Notes: generated by a model not told the origin, from the letters alone. 49,014 bases of DNA from Chroococcus sp. CMT-3BRIN-NPC107 (GCA_019359635.1 JAHHGY010000028.1:1-49014); one strand, 5' to 3'; shown: positions 7,978 to 17,160, numbered from the stretch's first letter. A program made the numbers and translations.

Positions 7978-8616
7978 ATGATTTCTACTTACGATTTTAG
8001 ATTGCGGCGGATGGCGACAATATTATCAGTAGCGATTGTAACTTTGAGTGCGATCGCAGCCATTTCAGGAGTATTATTATCTTTTTACTACGAACCCGCC
8101 GCCGGAGGTGCTTATCAGTCGCTTAAGTGGATTGACACGGAAGTCACTAACGGCTTATTAATTCACTCTATTCATGACAGTGCGGGAACTTTGCTTATAG
8201 GCGTAAGCTTGATTCAAATGGTGGTCATGTTTTTAGGCAGACAATTTCGTTCTAGCTGGCTAATAGCTTGGATAAGCGGAATTTTCTTGATCCTAAACGC
8301 GATCGGTCTTGCTTGGACGGCAATTATTTTAGATTGGAGTCAAGATGGTTACTGGCGCTTTCGGATTGAATTAAGCACTATTGAGGCAATTCCGCTAATT
8401 GGTTCGACCTTGCGGGATGTATTAGTTGGAGGCGGCGCAGTGAATACAACTACTGTGGAACATCTTTATACCATTCATAGTTATTTACTATCTGCTGGAG
8501 CAATATTGCTTTCAGTAGTACATTTGTGGAGCATATTAAAGCAAGAAAAAGAAATGAAAGGCGAAATTGCTGTTACGCCAAAATTACCAGCGCCTAAAGA
8601 AGCAGAGTTAACTTAG
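7978..8616 (+). CDS. Cytochrome b6-like N-terminal domain membrane protein
   Basis: This 212-residue protein has about four transmembrane segments arranged like the four-helix N-terminal half of cytochrome b/b6. Helix B has His66 (in HSIHDSAG) and helix D has His167 and His182 (HSYLLSAG..VVH), which are 15 residues apart exactly as in b6. The position expected for the fourth ligand, 14 residues after His66, is Gln80. The protein would therefore keep a complete His pair (66/167) for only one heme, the one equivalent to heme bp. The function is unknown; it may be a diheme or monoheme b-type cytochrome outside the b6f complex. It stands alone downstream of the hydrolase gene. Confidence 0.75.
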   Translation: MISTYDFRLRRMATILSVAIVTLSAIAAISGVLLSFYYEPAAGGAYQSLKWIDTEVTNGLLIHSIHDSAGTLLIGVSLIQMVVMFLGRQFRSSWLIAWISGIFLILNAIGLAWTAIILDWSQDGYWRFRIELSTIEAIPLIGSTLRDVLVGGGAVNTTTVEHLYTIHSYLLSAGAILLSVVHLWSILKQEKEMKGEIAVTPKLPAPKEAELT

Positions 8617-8636
8617 ATCGATAGGCAAAATTATAC

Positions 8637-9245
8637 CTAACGTGCATCCCCAATTAAAATAAATGGCGACCGATACAAAGGATGTTTGTCAATTAAGCTT
8701 AACTTTGCCTGACGCAATGCCTCTCCTTTGGTCATACCTTGGTTGAGATTTTGGTAAAACGCAATCATCAATTTCTTAGTTTCCTCATCTTTAGCTAACC
8801 ACAAACTAGCAATTACCAACGATCGCACCCCCACGTTCAAATAGGTAAACAATACCTGCAAATTCTTCACCATTAGAGTTAGCTTGGATGGCGGTTTGAC
8901 AAGCACTTAAGACAACTAAATCGGTGTTTTTGAGTCCAAGTTGGCAAATAGTACGGCAACTTCAGGAAACTGGCGGGAGATAGTTTCGGCTTGTTGACTA
9001 GCTTGTGCTTATAAAGTATTGATTTGCGCTGATAGTTGAGGCGAAAACTTGTCTTGTCCCCGATTGCCTGTTGTGCTTGGGGATTAGTGACTTTGGCATT
9101 AATCAAGCGGGAATAGTTTTGCTAGAACTTGTTGCCCTGAACTTTGTGTCTGCGCTTGGATTGGTTGGGAAATTAGCGGCGCGATCGCAACTAAACCAAT
9201 ACTTACTGCCAATAAACCACTAAAAAGCTTGTTCGTGCCTGACAT
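8637..9245 (-). pseudogene. Remnant of a secreted CHAT-domain protein
   Basis: The 5' end encodes a clear signal peptide (MSGTNKLFSGLLAVSIGLVA, ending near PIQAQ). The 3' end encodes the C-terminal part of a CHAT caspase-like protease domain: LVVLSACQTAIQA with the catalytic Cys, then EEFAGIVYLFERGG, then SLVIASLWLAKDEETK and SPFILIGDAR. The open frame stops soon after the signal peptide. A second frameshift lies at a five-base G/C run (8828-8832 region): removing one base restores RGVRSLVIASLW. The family is usually several hundred residues longer with TPR repeats, so most of the middle is deleted. Dead gene. Confidence 0.85.
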
Positions 9246-9504
9246 TATAGTTATTCCCCTCAATAAATTAGTTAAATATATCACCTCGGTTTATACCTAA
9301 CTTCACAGGTGCGATCGCACTTTTCGAATAAAAAAGACAGGACTGTTGATATCGTTTGGAAAAATTTCTCTTAATTTGGCTGTAAATGCGATCGCTTAGT
9401 GAAAAACTTAGTAAAGCTTGATTGTTGGAAACTCAGCGAAAAATTCTTGAGATGAATGGATTTAAGAAATTGAAGAAATTATAAATTTAAAACAATTGTT
9501 TTTG

Positions 9505-9978
9505 TTAGTAATTTACCCGTACTAAAATAATAAACTGCATCCCATCGCTTTTTCGCTCAAAAGATTGTTGAGGCTCAAACTCTAACTTTTGCCACAGCCG
9601 GAGCGCACGCCTATTAAATGCTGCGATCGTGACTCGAAAAGCTTTTGGTTTAAGCAAGTTTTCGGTAAAACCCAGCACAGCATTAGCATACTCAATACCC
9701 TTTCCTTGTCCAGCCAAATCTGGGCGAATTCTCATACCAATATCAAGCGCGTCATAACGGTAATCTCCACCTGAAACTTGCCCATCTTGTCCAAAAGAAC
9801 AGTAACCCACCAAGTCACCGTTTTCATTCACAATTTTGTAAAAGTTGTTCTGCGGGTTTAGAAAATACTGTAGAGTAGCGTCTTCCTCTAAGTAGTTGTA
9901 AAGATCGTAAGGTGGCTCATATCGCCAATTTACGATCGCGCTTACGCTATTTGTATCAATTAAATGAAAATTGAACAT
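9505..9978 (-). CDS. GNAT-family N-acetyltransferase
   Basis: This 157-residue protein shows the GNAT core. A beta-strand ends in LVGYCSFG, then comes the acetyl-CoA pyrophosphate-binding segment DIGMRIRPDLAGQGKG (motif A, with Q/GxGxG/A-like AGQGKG), and then the motif B region IAAFNRRALRLWQKLEFE. It would transfer an acetyl group from acetyl-CoA to an amine; the acceptor is unknown. It sits intact between two pseudogenes and reads as a single-gene unit. The length and start are normal for the family. Confidence 0.85.
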   Translation of the reverse strand: MFNFHLIDTNSVSAIVNWRYEPPYDLYNYLEEDATLQYFLNPQNNFYKIVNENGDLVGYCSFGQDGQVSGGDYRYDALDIGMRIRPDLAGQGKGIEYANAVLGFTENLLKPKAFRVTIAAFNRRALRLWQKLEFEPQQSFERKSDGMQFIILVRVNY

Positions 9979-10239
9979 TACTTATATGGCAATTAATTTA
10001 CAATTTCTGCTTTTAAACAACTCTCAAAATATAGCTGTGAATGATGGATAGAGAGCGCATTTCTATTGAAATACGATTTGTATTCATTTTTTGCAGTTTT
10101 ATTATCTCATTAATATCCTCTGCTAATCTAATTTTTATTAACTATCTTGCTACATTAAAAATAACAATATAGTTATAAATTAGGCTTTCAAAATTATCTT
10201 TATCAGATTTAAGAGGGTGATATAAATGGAAGAAACTCA

Positions 10240-10701
10240 ATGATAAAGTGGTCGCATTTAAGCTTAGTTGCCTTGACACTTACACTAACAACCCTAGGCT
10301 ATTTGTCATCTTGGGCAAAAGACGATAATTCAGCGTACAAACAAGAAATAAAAATAATGCCGTTGCTCAAAAGTACAACTACTACTATTAGCAACCAATG
10401 GAATATTCAAAAATTAAAAAGCCAGAAGTAACGGCTCTAAAAGTCGAAATTCCATCAGGAAAATAAACAGGGTGGCATAAGTATCCTGCTATTGGGTATT
10501 GTTATGTAGTTCGGGGAATCTTAACACTAGAAACTGAAAACAAAAAACAATTTACCTTCAAGCCAGATAGCGCCTTTGTGGAAGTAGTTGATACCCTATA
10601 CAATGGCAAAAATTTAGGAAATGAGCCAGTAACGCTTATAGTTTTTTTACTGGGAAACTGGAAAGCCTTATACAATCCGTGCCAATAAATACAATAAATA
10701 A
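10240..10701 (+). pseudogene. Secreted cupin-domain protein, broken
   Basis: The start encodes a signal peptide (MIKWSHLSLVALTLTLTT). The frame is lost around 10390, and a second frame beginning near 10398 reads EYSKIKKPEVTALKVEIPSGK, hits a TAA at 10464-10466, then continues TGWHKYPAIGYCYVVRGILT and PVTLIVFLLG, a clear cupin barrel. A last frameshift near 10652 separates it from the natural end ETGKPYTIRANK and a TAA at 10699-10701. There are thus two frameshifts and one nonsense codon. The usual metal-binding HxHP motif also reads HKYP. It was probably a small periplasmic cupin; it is now non-functional. Confidence 0.8.
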
Positions 10702-10741
10702 GTCTAAAATTCATTTTAGCCCTAGGCGATCGCTCATTAAG

Positions 10742-11428
10742 TTAACTATTCTCGCCAAAGCGGTAGCCTTTACCATATACCGTATGAATTAACTGAGTTT
10801 CTCCTGGAGCTTCAATTTTGCGCCGTAATAATCGAATTAAAGCCGCTAATACATTACTGCTAGGTTGTTCGCCCTCAGACCAAAGATGTTGATAAATCTG
10901 AGCGTGAGTTAGTAATTGACCGCTATTTTCAATTAAATACACTAGCAGTTGAGTTTCTTTTTCTGATAGCTCAATAGTGCGCCCTGGGCGATAGCCTAGC
11001 TGGTTTTCAAAGTCTAACTCCAAATCTGCCACCTTTAGCCGTTGAGATAGTGCCGTAGCACTGTCAGAAGTCGAACGACGCAACAATGCCCGCACTCGTG
11101 CTAATAATTCTCTTAGTTCAAAGGGCTTAACTAAATAATCGTCGGCTCCGGCATCCAATCCTTGCACGCGATCGTCTATCGTATCTTTAGCCGTAAGAAA
11201 CAATACCGGGGTAGCTTGTCCCGCCCTTCGCACCTGCTGGCAAATTTCCAATCCGGTTTTGTAAGGTAGCATCCAATCTAAAATTAGTAAATCGTACCCG
11301 CTTTTGGCTGCAAGCTCGCTCCCCGTTGCGCCATCGTAAGCTATATCGACGCTATAACCTTCGCGCTTTAACACTAGGCTGAGGGGAGCAGTTAATTCAA
11401 CTTCATCATCAACTAGCAGTATTTGCAT
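10742..11428 (-). CDS. rppA: OmpR/PhoB-type response regulator, RppA-like
   Basis: The protein is 228 residues. An N-terminal receiver domain (about 1-118) has the acidic pocket DDE, phospho-acceptor Asp in LLILDWMLP (about residue 51) and conserved Lys in YLVKPF. The C-terminal winged-helix DNA-binding domain (about 130-226) ends in TVYGKGYRF. The combination of LSLVLKREGYSVDIAYDG and LDWMLP resembles regulators named RppA in cyanobacteria, linked in Synechocystis to photosynthesis gene control; the symbol is less certain than the family. No sensor kinase is adjacent. It is divergent from hisG across 63 bp. Confidence 0.85.
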   Translation of the reverse strand: MQILLVDDEVELTAPLSLVLKREGYSVDIAYDGATGSELAAKSGYDLLILDWMLPYKTGLEICQQVRRAGQATPVLFLTAKDTIDDRVQGLDAGADDYLVKPFELRELLARVRALLRRSTSDSATALSQRLKVADLELDFENQLGYRPGRTIELSEKETQLLVYLIENSGQLLTHAQIYQHLWSEGEQPSSNVLAALIRLLRRKIEAPGETQLIHTVYGKGYRFGENS

Positions 11429-11491
11429 TTCTTAGGCGATCGCATTTGGGCTATTATTATGCCCGACGCTTAAATATACTAATTTTTAATT

Positions 11492-12136
11492 ATGCTCGTT
11501 GTTGCATTGCCCAAAGGCGCACTATTAAAAGATAGCATCCGTTTATTGCAATCTGTAGGACTAGATTTTAGTGCTTTTCTCGATTCCACCAATCGGCAAT
11601 TGCAAATTTCCGATCCTACAGAGACAGCTAAAGCCCTACTCGTTCGAGCGCAAGATGTTCCGGTGTATGTAGAATATGGTCAAGCGCAATTAGGCATTGT
11701 CGGCTACGACGTGCTGCAAGAAAAACAGCCCCAAGTTGCCAACTTAATCGATTTGCAATTTGGGCATTGTCGGCTATCGGTGGCGGTTAGAAAGTCCAGC
11801 CAGTACCGCTCGGCTTTAGAATTGCCACCCCATGGTAGAGTTGCATCTAAGTTTGTTAACTGCGCCAAAGATTATTTTGATAGCCTTGATTTGCCTGTAG
11901 AAATTGTGCCGCTTTATGGTTCAGTAGAATTAGGACCAATTACTGGAATGTCGGAAGCGATCGTTGACTTGGTTTCTACGGGACGAACTTTACAAGAAAA
12001 TGGCTTGATTGAAATTGAGACATTGTTTATTAGTACAGCGCGGCTAATTGCTCATCCCTTAAGTTATCGTCTCAACACAGGTAATTTACATCAGTTAGTA
12101 GAACAGATGAGAGAACAGATAATTGTCAAAGTTTAA
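11492..12136 (+). CDS. hisG: ATP phosphoribosyltransferase, short form
   Basis: This 214-residue protein catalyses the first step of histidine synthesis, joining ATP and PRPP. The N-terminal [13 protein letters not shown] binds substrate, [10 protein letters not shown] and [10 protein letters not shown] are typical of the family, and [22 protein letters not shown] is the PRPP-binding stretch. At this length it lacks the C-terminal regulatory ACT-like domain, so it is the HisG-S form, which needs a HisZ partner encoded elsewhere. It stands alone, divergent from the response regulator, and is followed by a strong hairpin. Confidence 0.96.
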   Translation: MLVVALPKGALLKDSIRLLQSVGLDFSAFLDSTNRQLQISDPTETAKALLVRAQDVPVYVEYGQAQLGIVGYDVLQEKQPQVANLIDLQFGHCRLSVAVRKSSQYRSALELPPHGRVASKFVNCAKDYFDSLDLPVEIVPLYGSVELGPITGMSEAIVDLVSTGRTLQENGLIEIETLFISTARLIAHPLSYRLNTGNLHQLVEQMREQIIVKV

Positions 12137-12148
12137 AAATAACGCTAA

Positions 12149-12178
12149 AGCCCTAGACTAGGTTTTGAGTCTGGGGCT
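12149..12178. terminator. Terminator hairpin between convergent hisG and response regulator genes
   Basis: AGCCCTAGACT (12149-12159) pairs with AGTCTGGGGCT (12168-12178), an 11-bp stem with one mismatch or wobble and an 8-nt loop. A T-rich stretch follows about 10 nt later on the plus strand, and TTATTTTT follows on the minus strand, so it could stop transcription from both sides. Confidence 0.7.
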
Positions 12179-12246
12179 ATATAGTCAATTTTTTGCTGGA
12201 GCTAATTTAAAATTTAAGTAAGGTAAAATTTTACATCATGATAAAG

Positions 12247-12963
12247 TTAGCTATTGGTAGGAGAATTAGAGATTGGGCTAATTAAATCCAACTGGCGTAG
12301 CAGCGAATGGTCTTCAGGAGTTAAAAACTTTTGTAAATTAGGTTGATTGAGCAAAGCAATTTCTGACTGACAAGATTGTTGCAGAATTTGTAGGCAGCGA
12401 TCGCGCTGCGCTCCTGGTTGTATGCTTTTAAGAAATCCAATAGCCATAGTAATTTTTGGCACGGTGTTACGCATTTCTTGCTGTAGTTGGTGTAAAACTT
12501 CTCCTTGGCTATCTACAGACTGCTGGAGTTCCATCACTTTTTTTTGTAAACTTTCCGCCCGTTCGCGCTCAGTTTGAAATTGCTGCATCACAAAAGCTTG
12601 TTTGCTAAACCGCGAAGCAATCGCTCCCAATAATTCCGCTCTTGTAAAGGGTTTAGTTAGATAATCATCTGCTCCCAAGTCCATACCTTGACGAATATCT
12701 GCTTTGTCTACCATAGCGGTCAGAAAAATAAACGGAATTGCGGCGGTGGCTGGTACTTGACGCAAAGCACTTAAAACTTCATAGCCGTCAACTTCGGGCA
12801 TCATTACGTCGCAAATAATTAAGTTGGGCAAGTATTCTTGGGCCCACATTGCACCTATAAATCCATTTTCTGCCCCTACCGCTTCAAAATCCTCTGCTTC
12901 CAGCAATTCCACAATATTTGCTCTTACTGCTAGTTCGTCTTCAATTACTAAAATTTTTTTCAT
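12247..12963 (-). CDS. Response regulator with C-terminal coiled coil and DHp-like helices
   Basis: This 238-residue protein has a receiver domain at about 1-120: MKKILVIEDE acidic pair, phospho-acceptor Asp in LIICDVMMPEVDG (about residue 53), and Lys in YLTKPF. A coiled coil follows (about 125-160). A helical segment with LQQEMRNTVPKITMAIGFLK resembles a degenerate histidine-kinase dimerisation helix without the phosphorylated His. No DNA-binding output domain is visible. Its start is 10 nt after the kinase stop, so the two form an operon and almost surely a cognate pair. The output is probably protein-protein interaction. Confidence 0.88.
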   Translation of the reverse strand: MKKILVIEDELAVRANIVELLEAEDFEAVGAENGFIGAMWAQEYLPNLIICDVMMPEVDGYEVLSALRQVPATAAIPFIFLTAMVDKADIRQGMDLGADDYLTKPFTRAELLGAIASRFSKQAFVMQQFQTERERAESLQKKVMELQQSVDSQGEVLHQLQQEMRNTVPKITMAIGFLKSIQPGAQRDRCLQILQQSCQSEIALLNQPNLQKFLTPEDHSLLRQLDLISPISNSPTNS

Positions 12964-12973
12964 TTGTTTATAC

Positions 12974-15900
12974 TTATTGATTTAATGGCAGCGTAACTAC
13001 AAAGGTTGTGCCAACTTCTAATTGGCTGGCTACAATAATTGTGCCTCCGTGTAAATCTACAGACTTTTTAACGATCGCAAGTCCCAACCCCGTACCAGGA
13101 ATGTTACTCACATTTTTACCGCGATGAAAAGACTCAAACAATTTTTGTTGGTCTTCTACAGAAATCCCAATACCCCCGTCTTGAATCGAAAAAATTGTGG
13201 ATGTGCGATCGCGCTTTAAATTAAAAGTTACTTCTTTGCCTTGGGGTGAATACTTCACAGCATTTGTAAGCAAATTAGTAATAATGTGCCGAAATAGTTT
13301 CTCGTCTATAAATCCGTCAAGTTTATCCCATTGCTCTTGAATGCAAAAATTAATAATATGAGTTTGAGTTGTAACTTGGACTTCTTCTACCAAGTCGCGG
13401 CTTAATTGGATAATATCTAGCAGTTTTGGTTGAAACTCTAGTTTTCCTGCTTCAGCTTTGCCAATTAATAGCACATCATCTAGCAAACCAGTCATGTGTT
13501 TAACGCTAGATTGAATGCGTTGCTGGTGCTTGAGTTTTTTCTCATCTGTCCATTTATGGCTGTAATATTCCAATAATTCGCTAGAAGACAAAATTGTCGC
13601 CAAAGGAGTCCGAAACTCGTGAGATGCCATAGTCACAAACCGAGACTTGAGTTCCCCCAGTTCTTTTTCCTTTTCTAAAGCGTTGCGGATATCTGTTTCT
13701 ACACGTTTGCGCTTGGTAATATCGCGAATAATTGCCATGACTTCATTTTCGGCACTAACAGCAATTCGCGCTTCGTAGTCCAAAACATTGTTATCTAATA
13801 GCAACTGATATTCAACAATTTGCATATTTTGGGTAGTCAAAGCCAACTGCACACAATTCATCATTGGATTAGCTACTTCCTGGGGAAATACCTCGTACAA
13901 ACTTTTACCCAAAAACTCTTGCGTGGGTAGCGGTAAAGGAGTATTTTTCGCCGCTTTAAAGTTAACAAAAATTCCTTCAAAACTAATACGGAACATTGAA
14001 TCGGGAATTGCATCGAGCAATGCTCTATTGGTTGCTAAACTTGAATTTAGAGCATTTTCTGCTCGTTTGCGCTCGCTAATATCGGTAGAAATACCACAGA
14101 CTGCATAGATTTCTCCCATCGCGTCAAACAAAGGAAATTTGATCGAAACATAGGTATGCAATCCGTCTTCATGGAGAGCGGTTTCTTCCAAATCTATTGG
14201 ACTTTTAGTTTCTACAACTTTCAAATCGTTTGCCCGATAGGTATCAGCCATTTCTTTAGGGAAAATATCGTAGTCCGTTTTATCTTTAATAGCTTCCCTA
14301 TCAATGTTGAAAAGAATTCCAAACCAAGCATTGATTGTAATGTATCTCCCTTGGAGGTCTTTAACATAAATTAAGGTCGTTGAGTTGTCGAGTATTGCCT
14401 GCAAACGCTGTTCGCTCTCTTGTAAAGCTTGTTGGCTGCGCCTAGCTTCTGTAGTATTACGTAACACTTTAGAAAAACCCCGCAGTTGCCCGTTGTGGTC
14501 TTTTAAAGCTGTAATAGTGGCATCAACCCAAATTAGGGAACCATCTTTACACACCCGCCAACCTTCATCTTCGATTTGCCCGTTAGTTTGAGCTAGGTAC
14601 ATTAGGTATTCGGGCTTGCTAATCGCTTTATCATCGACTGTATAAAAACAAGAAAACGGCTTTCCTAAAATTTCTGTTGCCTGGTAGCCGATAATTCTCT
14701 CGGCTCCGGTATTCCAACTAATAATATTTCCTGCGGGGTCGAGCATAAAAATAGCGTAATCTTTCCCACCCTCCACCAATAACCGAAAGCGTTCCTCACT
14801 ATCTATTAAAGCCGCTTCTACTTGCTTGCGTTGGAGCAAAGATCCTAACTGAGTAGCCACCGTAGAAACAAGCTTAACTAAATGCTTGTCTTCGTCATCG
14901 GCAGCAAACATAAAAAACACCAAAACTGCCAAAACGCGATCGCTTGCCACAATCGGAATACCCAACCCAGACTTAAAACCAACCTCTAAAGCGCAAGATT
15001 TGCGTAAGAAATCGGTGTCTGAAGCATTAACAATATTTTGCATCCATTCGGGCTGCATTGATGTCCAAACCCGTCCGGGTAAGCCTATTGCTGGTAAAAA
15101 TGTCAGGTTTGCGCTTTCCTGTCTAAACTTATCGAGATTTTGAGTATTTCTGTGCCAAGCAGGGCTGCATTCAAGAACGCTACTATTAGGAATCCAGGCT
15201 TCCCCAAAAGCCCAACCTGTAAAGTCGCACACCAAGCGCAGCGCTACTCCCAAAGCTGAGTGAAAGTTTGCCGATTCGCCAATAGCTTGAGTCATAGTTT
15301 GGAGAAAACGTACTTCTTCTTCGGCTCTGTGGCGAGTAACGCTCTCTCTAAGCAATCTATTGTTAGCTTTTTGTAGTTCTGTGGTACGTTCTTCAACGCG
15401 AAGTTCTAGCTCGTCTCTAGCTTGTTTGAGTTCGGTTTCGGCTGTAACGCGGGAACTAATATCGCGCACAATGGCTAAAACTTCTGTTTCAGAGTTCACA
15501 ACTATTCTGGCTTCATGATGGCAGATGTTACCTTGGACTAAAAGTTGATACTCAAAAACTTGTGATTCCCCGGTTTCTAAGGCTCGACTTACATAGTGCA
15601 TTCTTTGTTTTATTGCTTCTAAAAGCAAATTTGCCTGCTCGTTGGTGCTGTCAGGATTGGTTTTTGCAGGCAAATAATCTAAACAATTGCCATCTTTATC
15701 AAGCCGCAGCATCAAATCTGGAATTGCGTTTAGTAAAGCTCGATTTTTAGCTTCGCTTTCCTGTAAGGCAAGTTCGGTTTGCTTGCGTTCGGTAATATCA
15801 ACGATGTAGTTTCTAATTAGACCGCTAACAGCAACATAATGTACCGATTGAGAAAATATTTTGCTGCCAATTTCTACTTCCCGCACAAAAAAGGTTTCTT

Positions 15901-16531
15901 GACCATTTTTGACCATCGGTACTATTTCTTCTAGTAGTGGGTGTTGCAGCTTGGTTTCTCTAAGGTCTGGAAACTGTGCTGATGCCGAGGGATTAATATA
16001 AGTAATATTTCCCTCCAGATCGATTTCAATAATTGGACTAGCGATTGGTTCGGGAAATGCTGCTAGTTTTAGTAATGCCGCATCGCTGTAATTTGCAACT
16101 TCTCTTTCTACCCCAATTAATGTATTGGCGATCGCCGGAACCGTGGTAATTTCTTTTTCTGGAGCTTTGGGGATTGTTTCTAAGCTATTGGCCGTTGCGT
16201 AGTACCAAGCTTTAACATCATTAGCAAAAACAATCTCATCTTCATGGCTAAGTTGGTGCTCAAAGCAGTGTTGACCGTTGATTCTTAAGCCGTTTGTACT
16301 GCGTACACCTTTTAAATTGCCGTCAACTAGCCGAAACAATGGCTGATGATGGTCTGTTACTCTCAGTAGCATAGCGTGTTGTCTTGATACCAAGTGAGAG
16401 TGAAGCACTATTGAGTTAGAGGAATTACGACCAATTGAATAGGTAGCTGCTTCTAAGCTGATGGTTCGTTTGCCTTGGTTGTCTTCAATCACAAGTAAAT
16501 GTTTGACTTGCTCTATTTCACTCTCTAGCAC
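12974..16531 (-). CDS. Multidomain FHA-PAS-GAF sensor histidine kinase
   Basis: This is an 1185-residue soluble-looking sensor kinase. Domains in order: FHA (about 12-110; SIGRNSSNSIVL and SRQHA), PAS (about 145-250), PAS (about 255-365), coiled coil, GAF (about 410-570), PAS (about 575-700), PAS (about 700-825), PAS (about 830-945), HisKA with phospho-acceptor His971 in MASHEFRTPL, and HATPase (NLLTNAVKYSP, GGIGIS, GTGLGLAIVKK). The second and last PAS copies share NRALL(N/D)AIPD starts and EYQLL..EARI ends, pointing to an internal duplication. No transmembrane segments were seen. The FHA domain suggests input from Ser/Thr kinases. It is followed at 10 nt by its likely response regulator. 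Confidence 0.93.
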   Translation of the reverse strand: MLESEIEQVKHLLVIEDNQGKRTISLEAATYSIGRNSSNSIVLHSHLVSRQHAMLLRVTDHHQPLFRLVDGNLKGVRSTNGLRINGQHCFEHQLSHEDEIVFANDVKAWYYATANSLETIPKAPEKEITTVPAIANTLIGVEREVANYSDAALLKLAAFPEPIASPIIEIDLEGNITYINPSASAQFPDLRETKLQHPLLEEIVPMVKNGQETFFVREVEIGSKIFSQSVHYVAVSGLIRNYIVDITERKQTELALQESEAKNRALLNAIPDLMLRLDKDGNCLDYLPAKTNPDSTNEQANLLLEAIKQRMHYVSRALETGESQVFEYQLLVQGNICHHEARIVVNSETEVLAIVRDISSRVTAETELKQARDELELRVEERTTELQKANNRLLRESVTRHRAEEEVRFLQTMTQAIGESANFHSALGVALRLVCDFTGWAFGEAWIPNSSVLECSPAWHRNTQNLDKFRQESANLTFLPAIGLPGRVWTSMQPEWMQNIVNASDTDFLRKSCALEVGFKSGLGIPIVASDRVLAVLVFFMFAADDEDKHLVKLVSTVATQLGSLLQRKQVEAALIDSEERFRLLVEGGKDYAIFMLDPAGNIISWNTGAERIIGYQATEILGKPFSCFYTVDDKAISKPEYLMYLAQTNGQIEDEGWRVCKDGSLIWVDATITALKDHNGQLRGFSKVLRNTTEARRSQQALQESEQRLQAILDNSTTLIYVKDLQGRYITINAWFGILFNIDREAIKDKTDYDIFPKEMADTYRANDLKVVETKSPIDLEETALHEDGLHTYVSIKFPLFDAMGEIYAVCGISTDISERKRAENALNSSLATNRALLDAIPDSMFRISFEGIFVNFKAAKNTPLPLPTQEFLGKSLYEVFPQEVANPMMNCVQLALTTQNMQIVEYQLLLDNNVLDYEARIAVSAENEVMAIIRDITKRKRVETDIRNALEKEKELGELKSRFVTMASHEFRTPLATILSSSELLEYYSHKWTDEKKLKHQQRIQSSVKHMTGLLDDVLLIGKAEAGKLEFQPKLLDIIQLSRDLVEEVQVTTQTHIINFCIQEQWDKLDGFIDEKLFRHIITNLLTNAVKYSPQGKEVTFNLKRDRTSTIFSIQDGGIGISVEDQQKLFESFHRGKNVSNIPGTGLGLAIVKKSVDLHGGTIIVASQLEVGTTFVVTLPLNQ

Positions 16532-16647
16532 GGTTTTTTGGTAGTTTTGCGAGGTGTAATTTTAGTTTGCCCAATTTGAAATAAAAATCCACATTTTGAG
16601 CAAATAATAAAAATATTTTTAGAAAATTTCCGAGCTATATACTAATA

Positions 16648-16666
16648 TTCCTCTCCTACAGAGGAA
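16648..16666. terminator. Short perfect hairpin in the 200-bp gap between kinase and TPR genes
   Basis: TTCCTCT (16648-16654), loop CCTAC, AGAGGAA (16660-16666) form a perfect 7-bp stem. It lies downstream of the TPR gene and upstream of the kinase on the minus strand. The U-tract is poor, so the role is uncertain. The rest of 16532-16734 is AT-rich and shows nothing else I can name. Confidence 0.35.
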
Positions 16667-16734
16667 AGGAATAAATTTTTATGCTTAACTATAGTTGCAA
16701 AAAACACTGAAGCTTGATGAGAAATAGTGTCAAT

Positions 16735-17160
16735 TCAAGCAATTTTTATCTGTGCCGAATTAAACCATAATCCTTTTAGCTTGATGCTAAGTTTTTGGCG
16801 GATAGTTTGCCGTTCAATTCCTAAAGACTTATCGTAGCTGGCATAACATTCTTGGTAGCGACCTAAATGATTTAATGCCGCACCGCGAAACAACCAAGCT
16901 TGGCGATCGCTATTATCAATTTCTAAAGCGCGATCGCAACTATTTAGTGCCTCTTTGTGACGGTTGAGATGAATTAAAACTACGGCTCGCTGTACCCAAG
17001 CGGCGTTGTTTGTAGCTTGAATTGCCACCGCTCGATCAAAGCTACTGAGAGCTTCTTCATAAGCGCCCAAACTTGCTAGTTCGTTACCCCGCTCTAACCA
17101 AATATTAGGAGCGATAGACTGATTGGAGGTTTTATCTAAATTGACAAGTGAGTTATTCAT
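16735..17160 (-). CDS. Tetratricopeptide-repeat protein
   Basis: This small protein of 141 residues is built of about three TPR units between residues 20 and 120: WLERGNELASLGAYEEALSS, then WVQRAVVLIHLNRHKEALNS, then WLFRGAALNHLGRYQECYAS. Each has the small/aromatic positions of the TPR helix pair. No signal peptide or enzymatic domain is present, so it is probably a protein-protein adaptor. The C-terminal tail (RQKLSIKLKGLWF) is basic and amphipathic. It lies upstream of, and in the same direction as, the large kinase gene, but a 200-bp gap with a hairpin separates them. Confidence 0.85.
   Translation of the reverse strand: MNNSLVNLDKTSNQSIAPNIWLERGNELASLGAYEEALSSFDRAVAIQATNNAAWVQRAVVLIHLNRHKEALNSCDRALEIDNSDRQAWLFRGAALNHLGRYQECYASYDKSLGIERQTIRQKLSIKLKGLWFNSAQIKIA

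Noticed and set aside
8631-9301. The 11-bp direct repeat as a transposon target duplication
   Set aside because: No terminal inverted repeats or transposase remain between the copies, so I report it only as a repeat.
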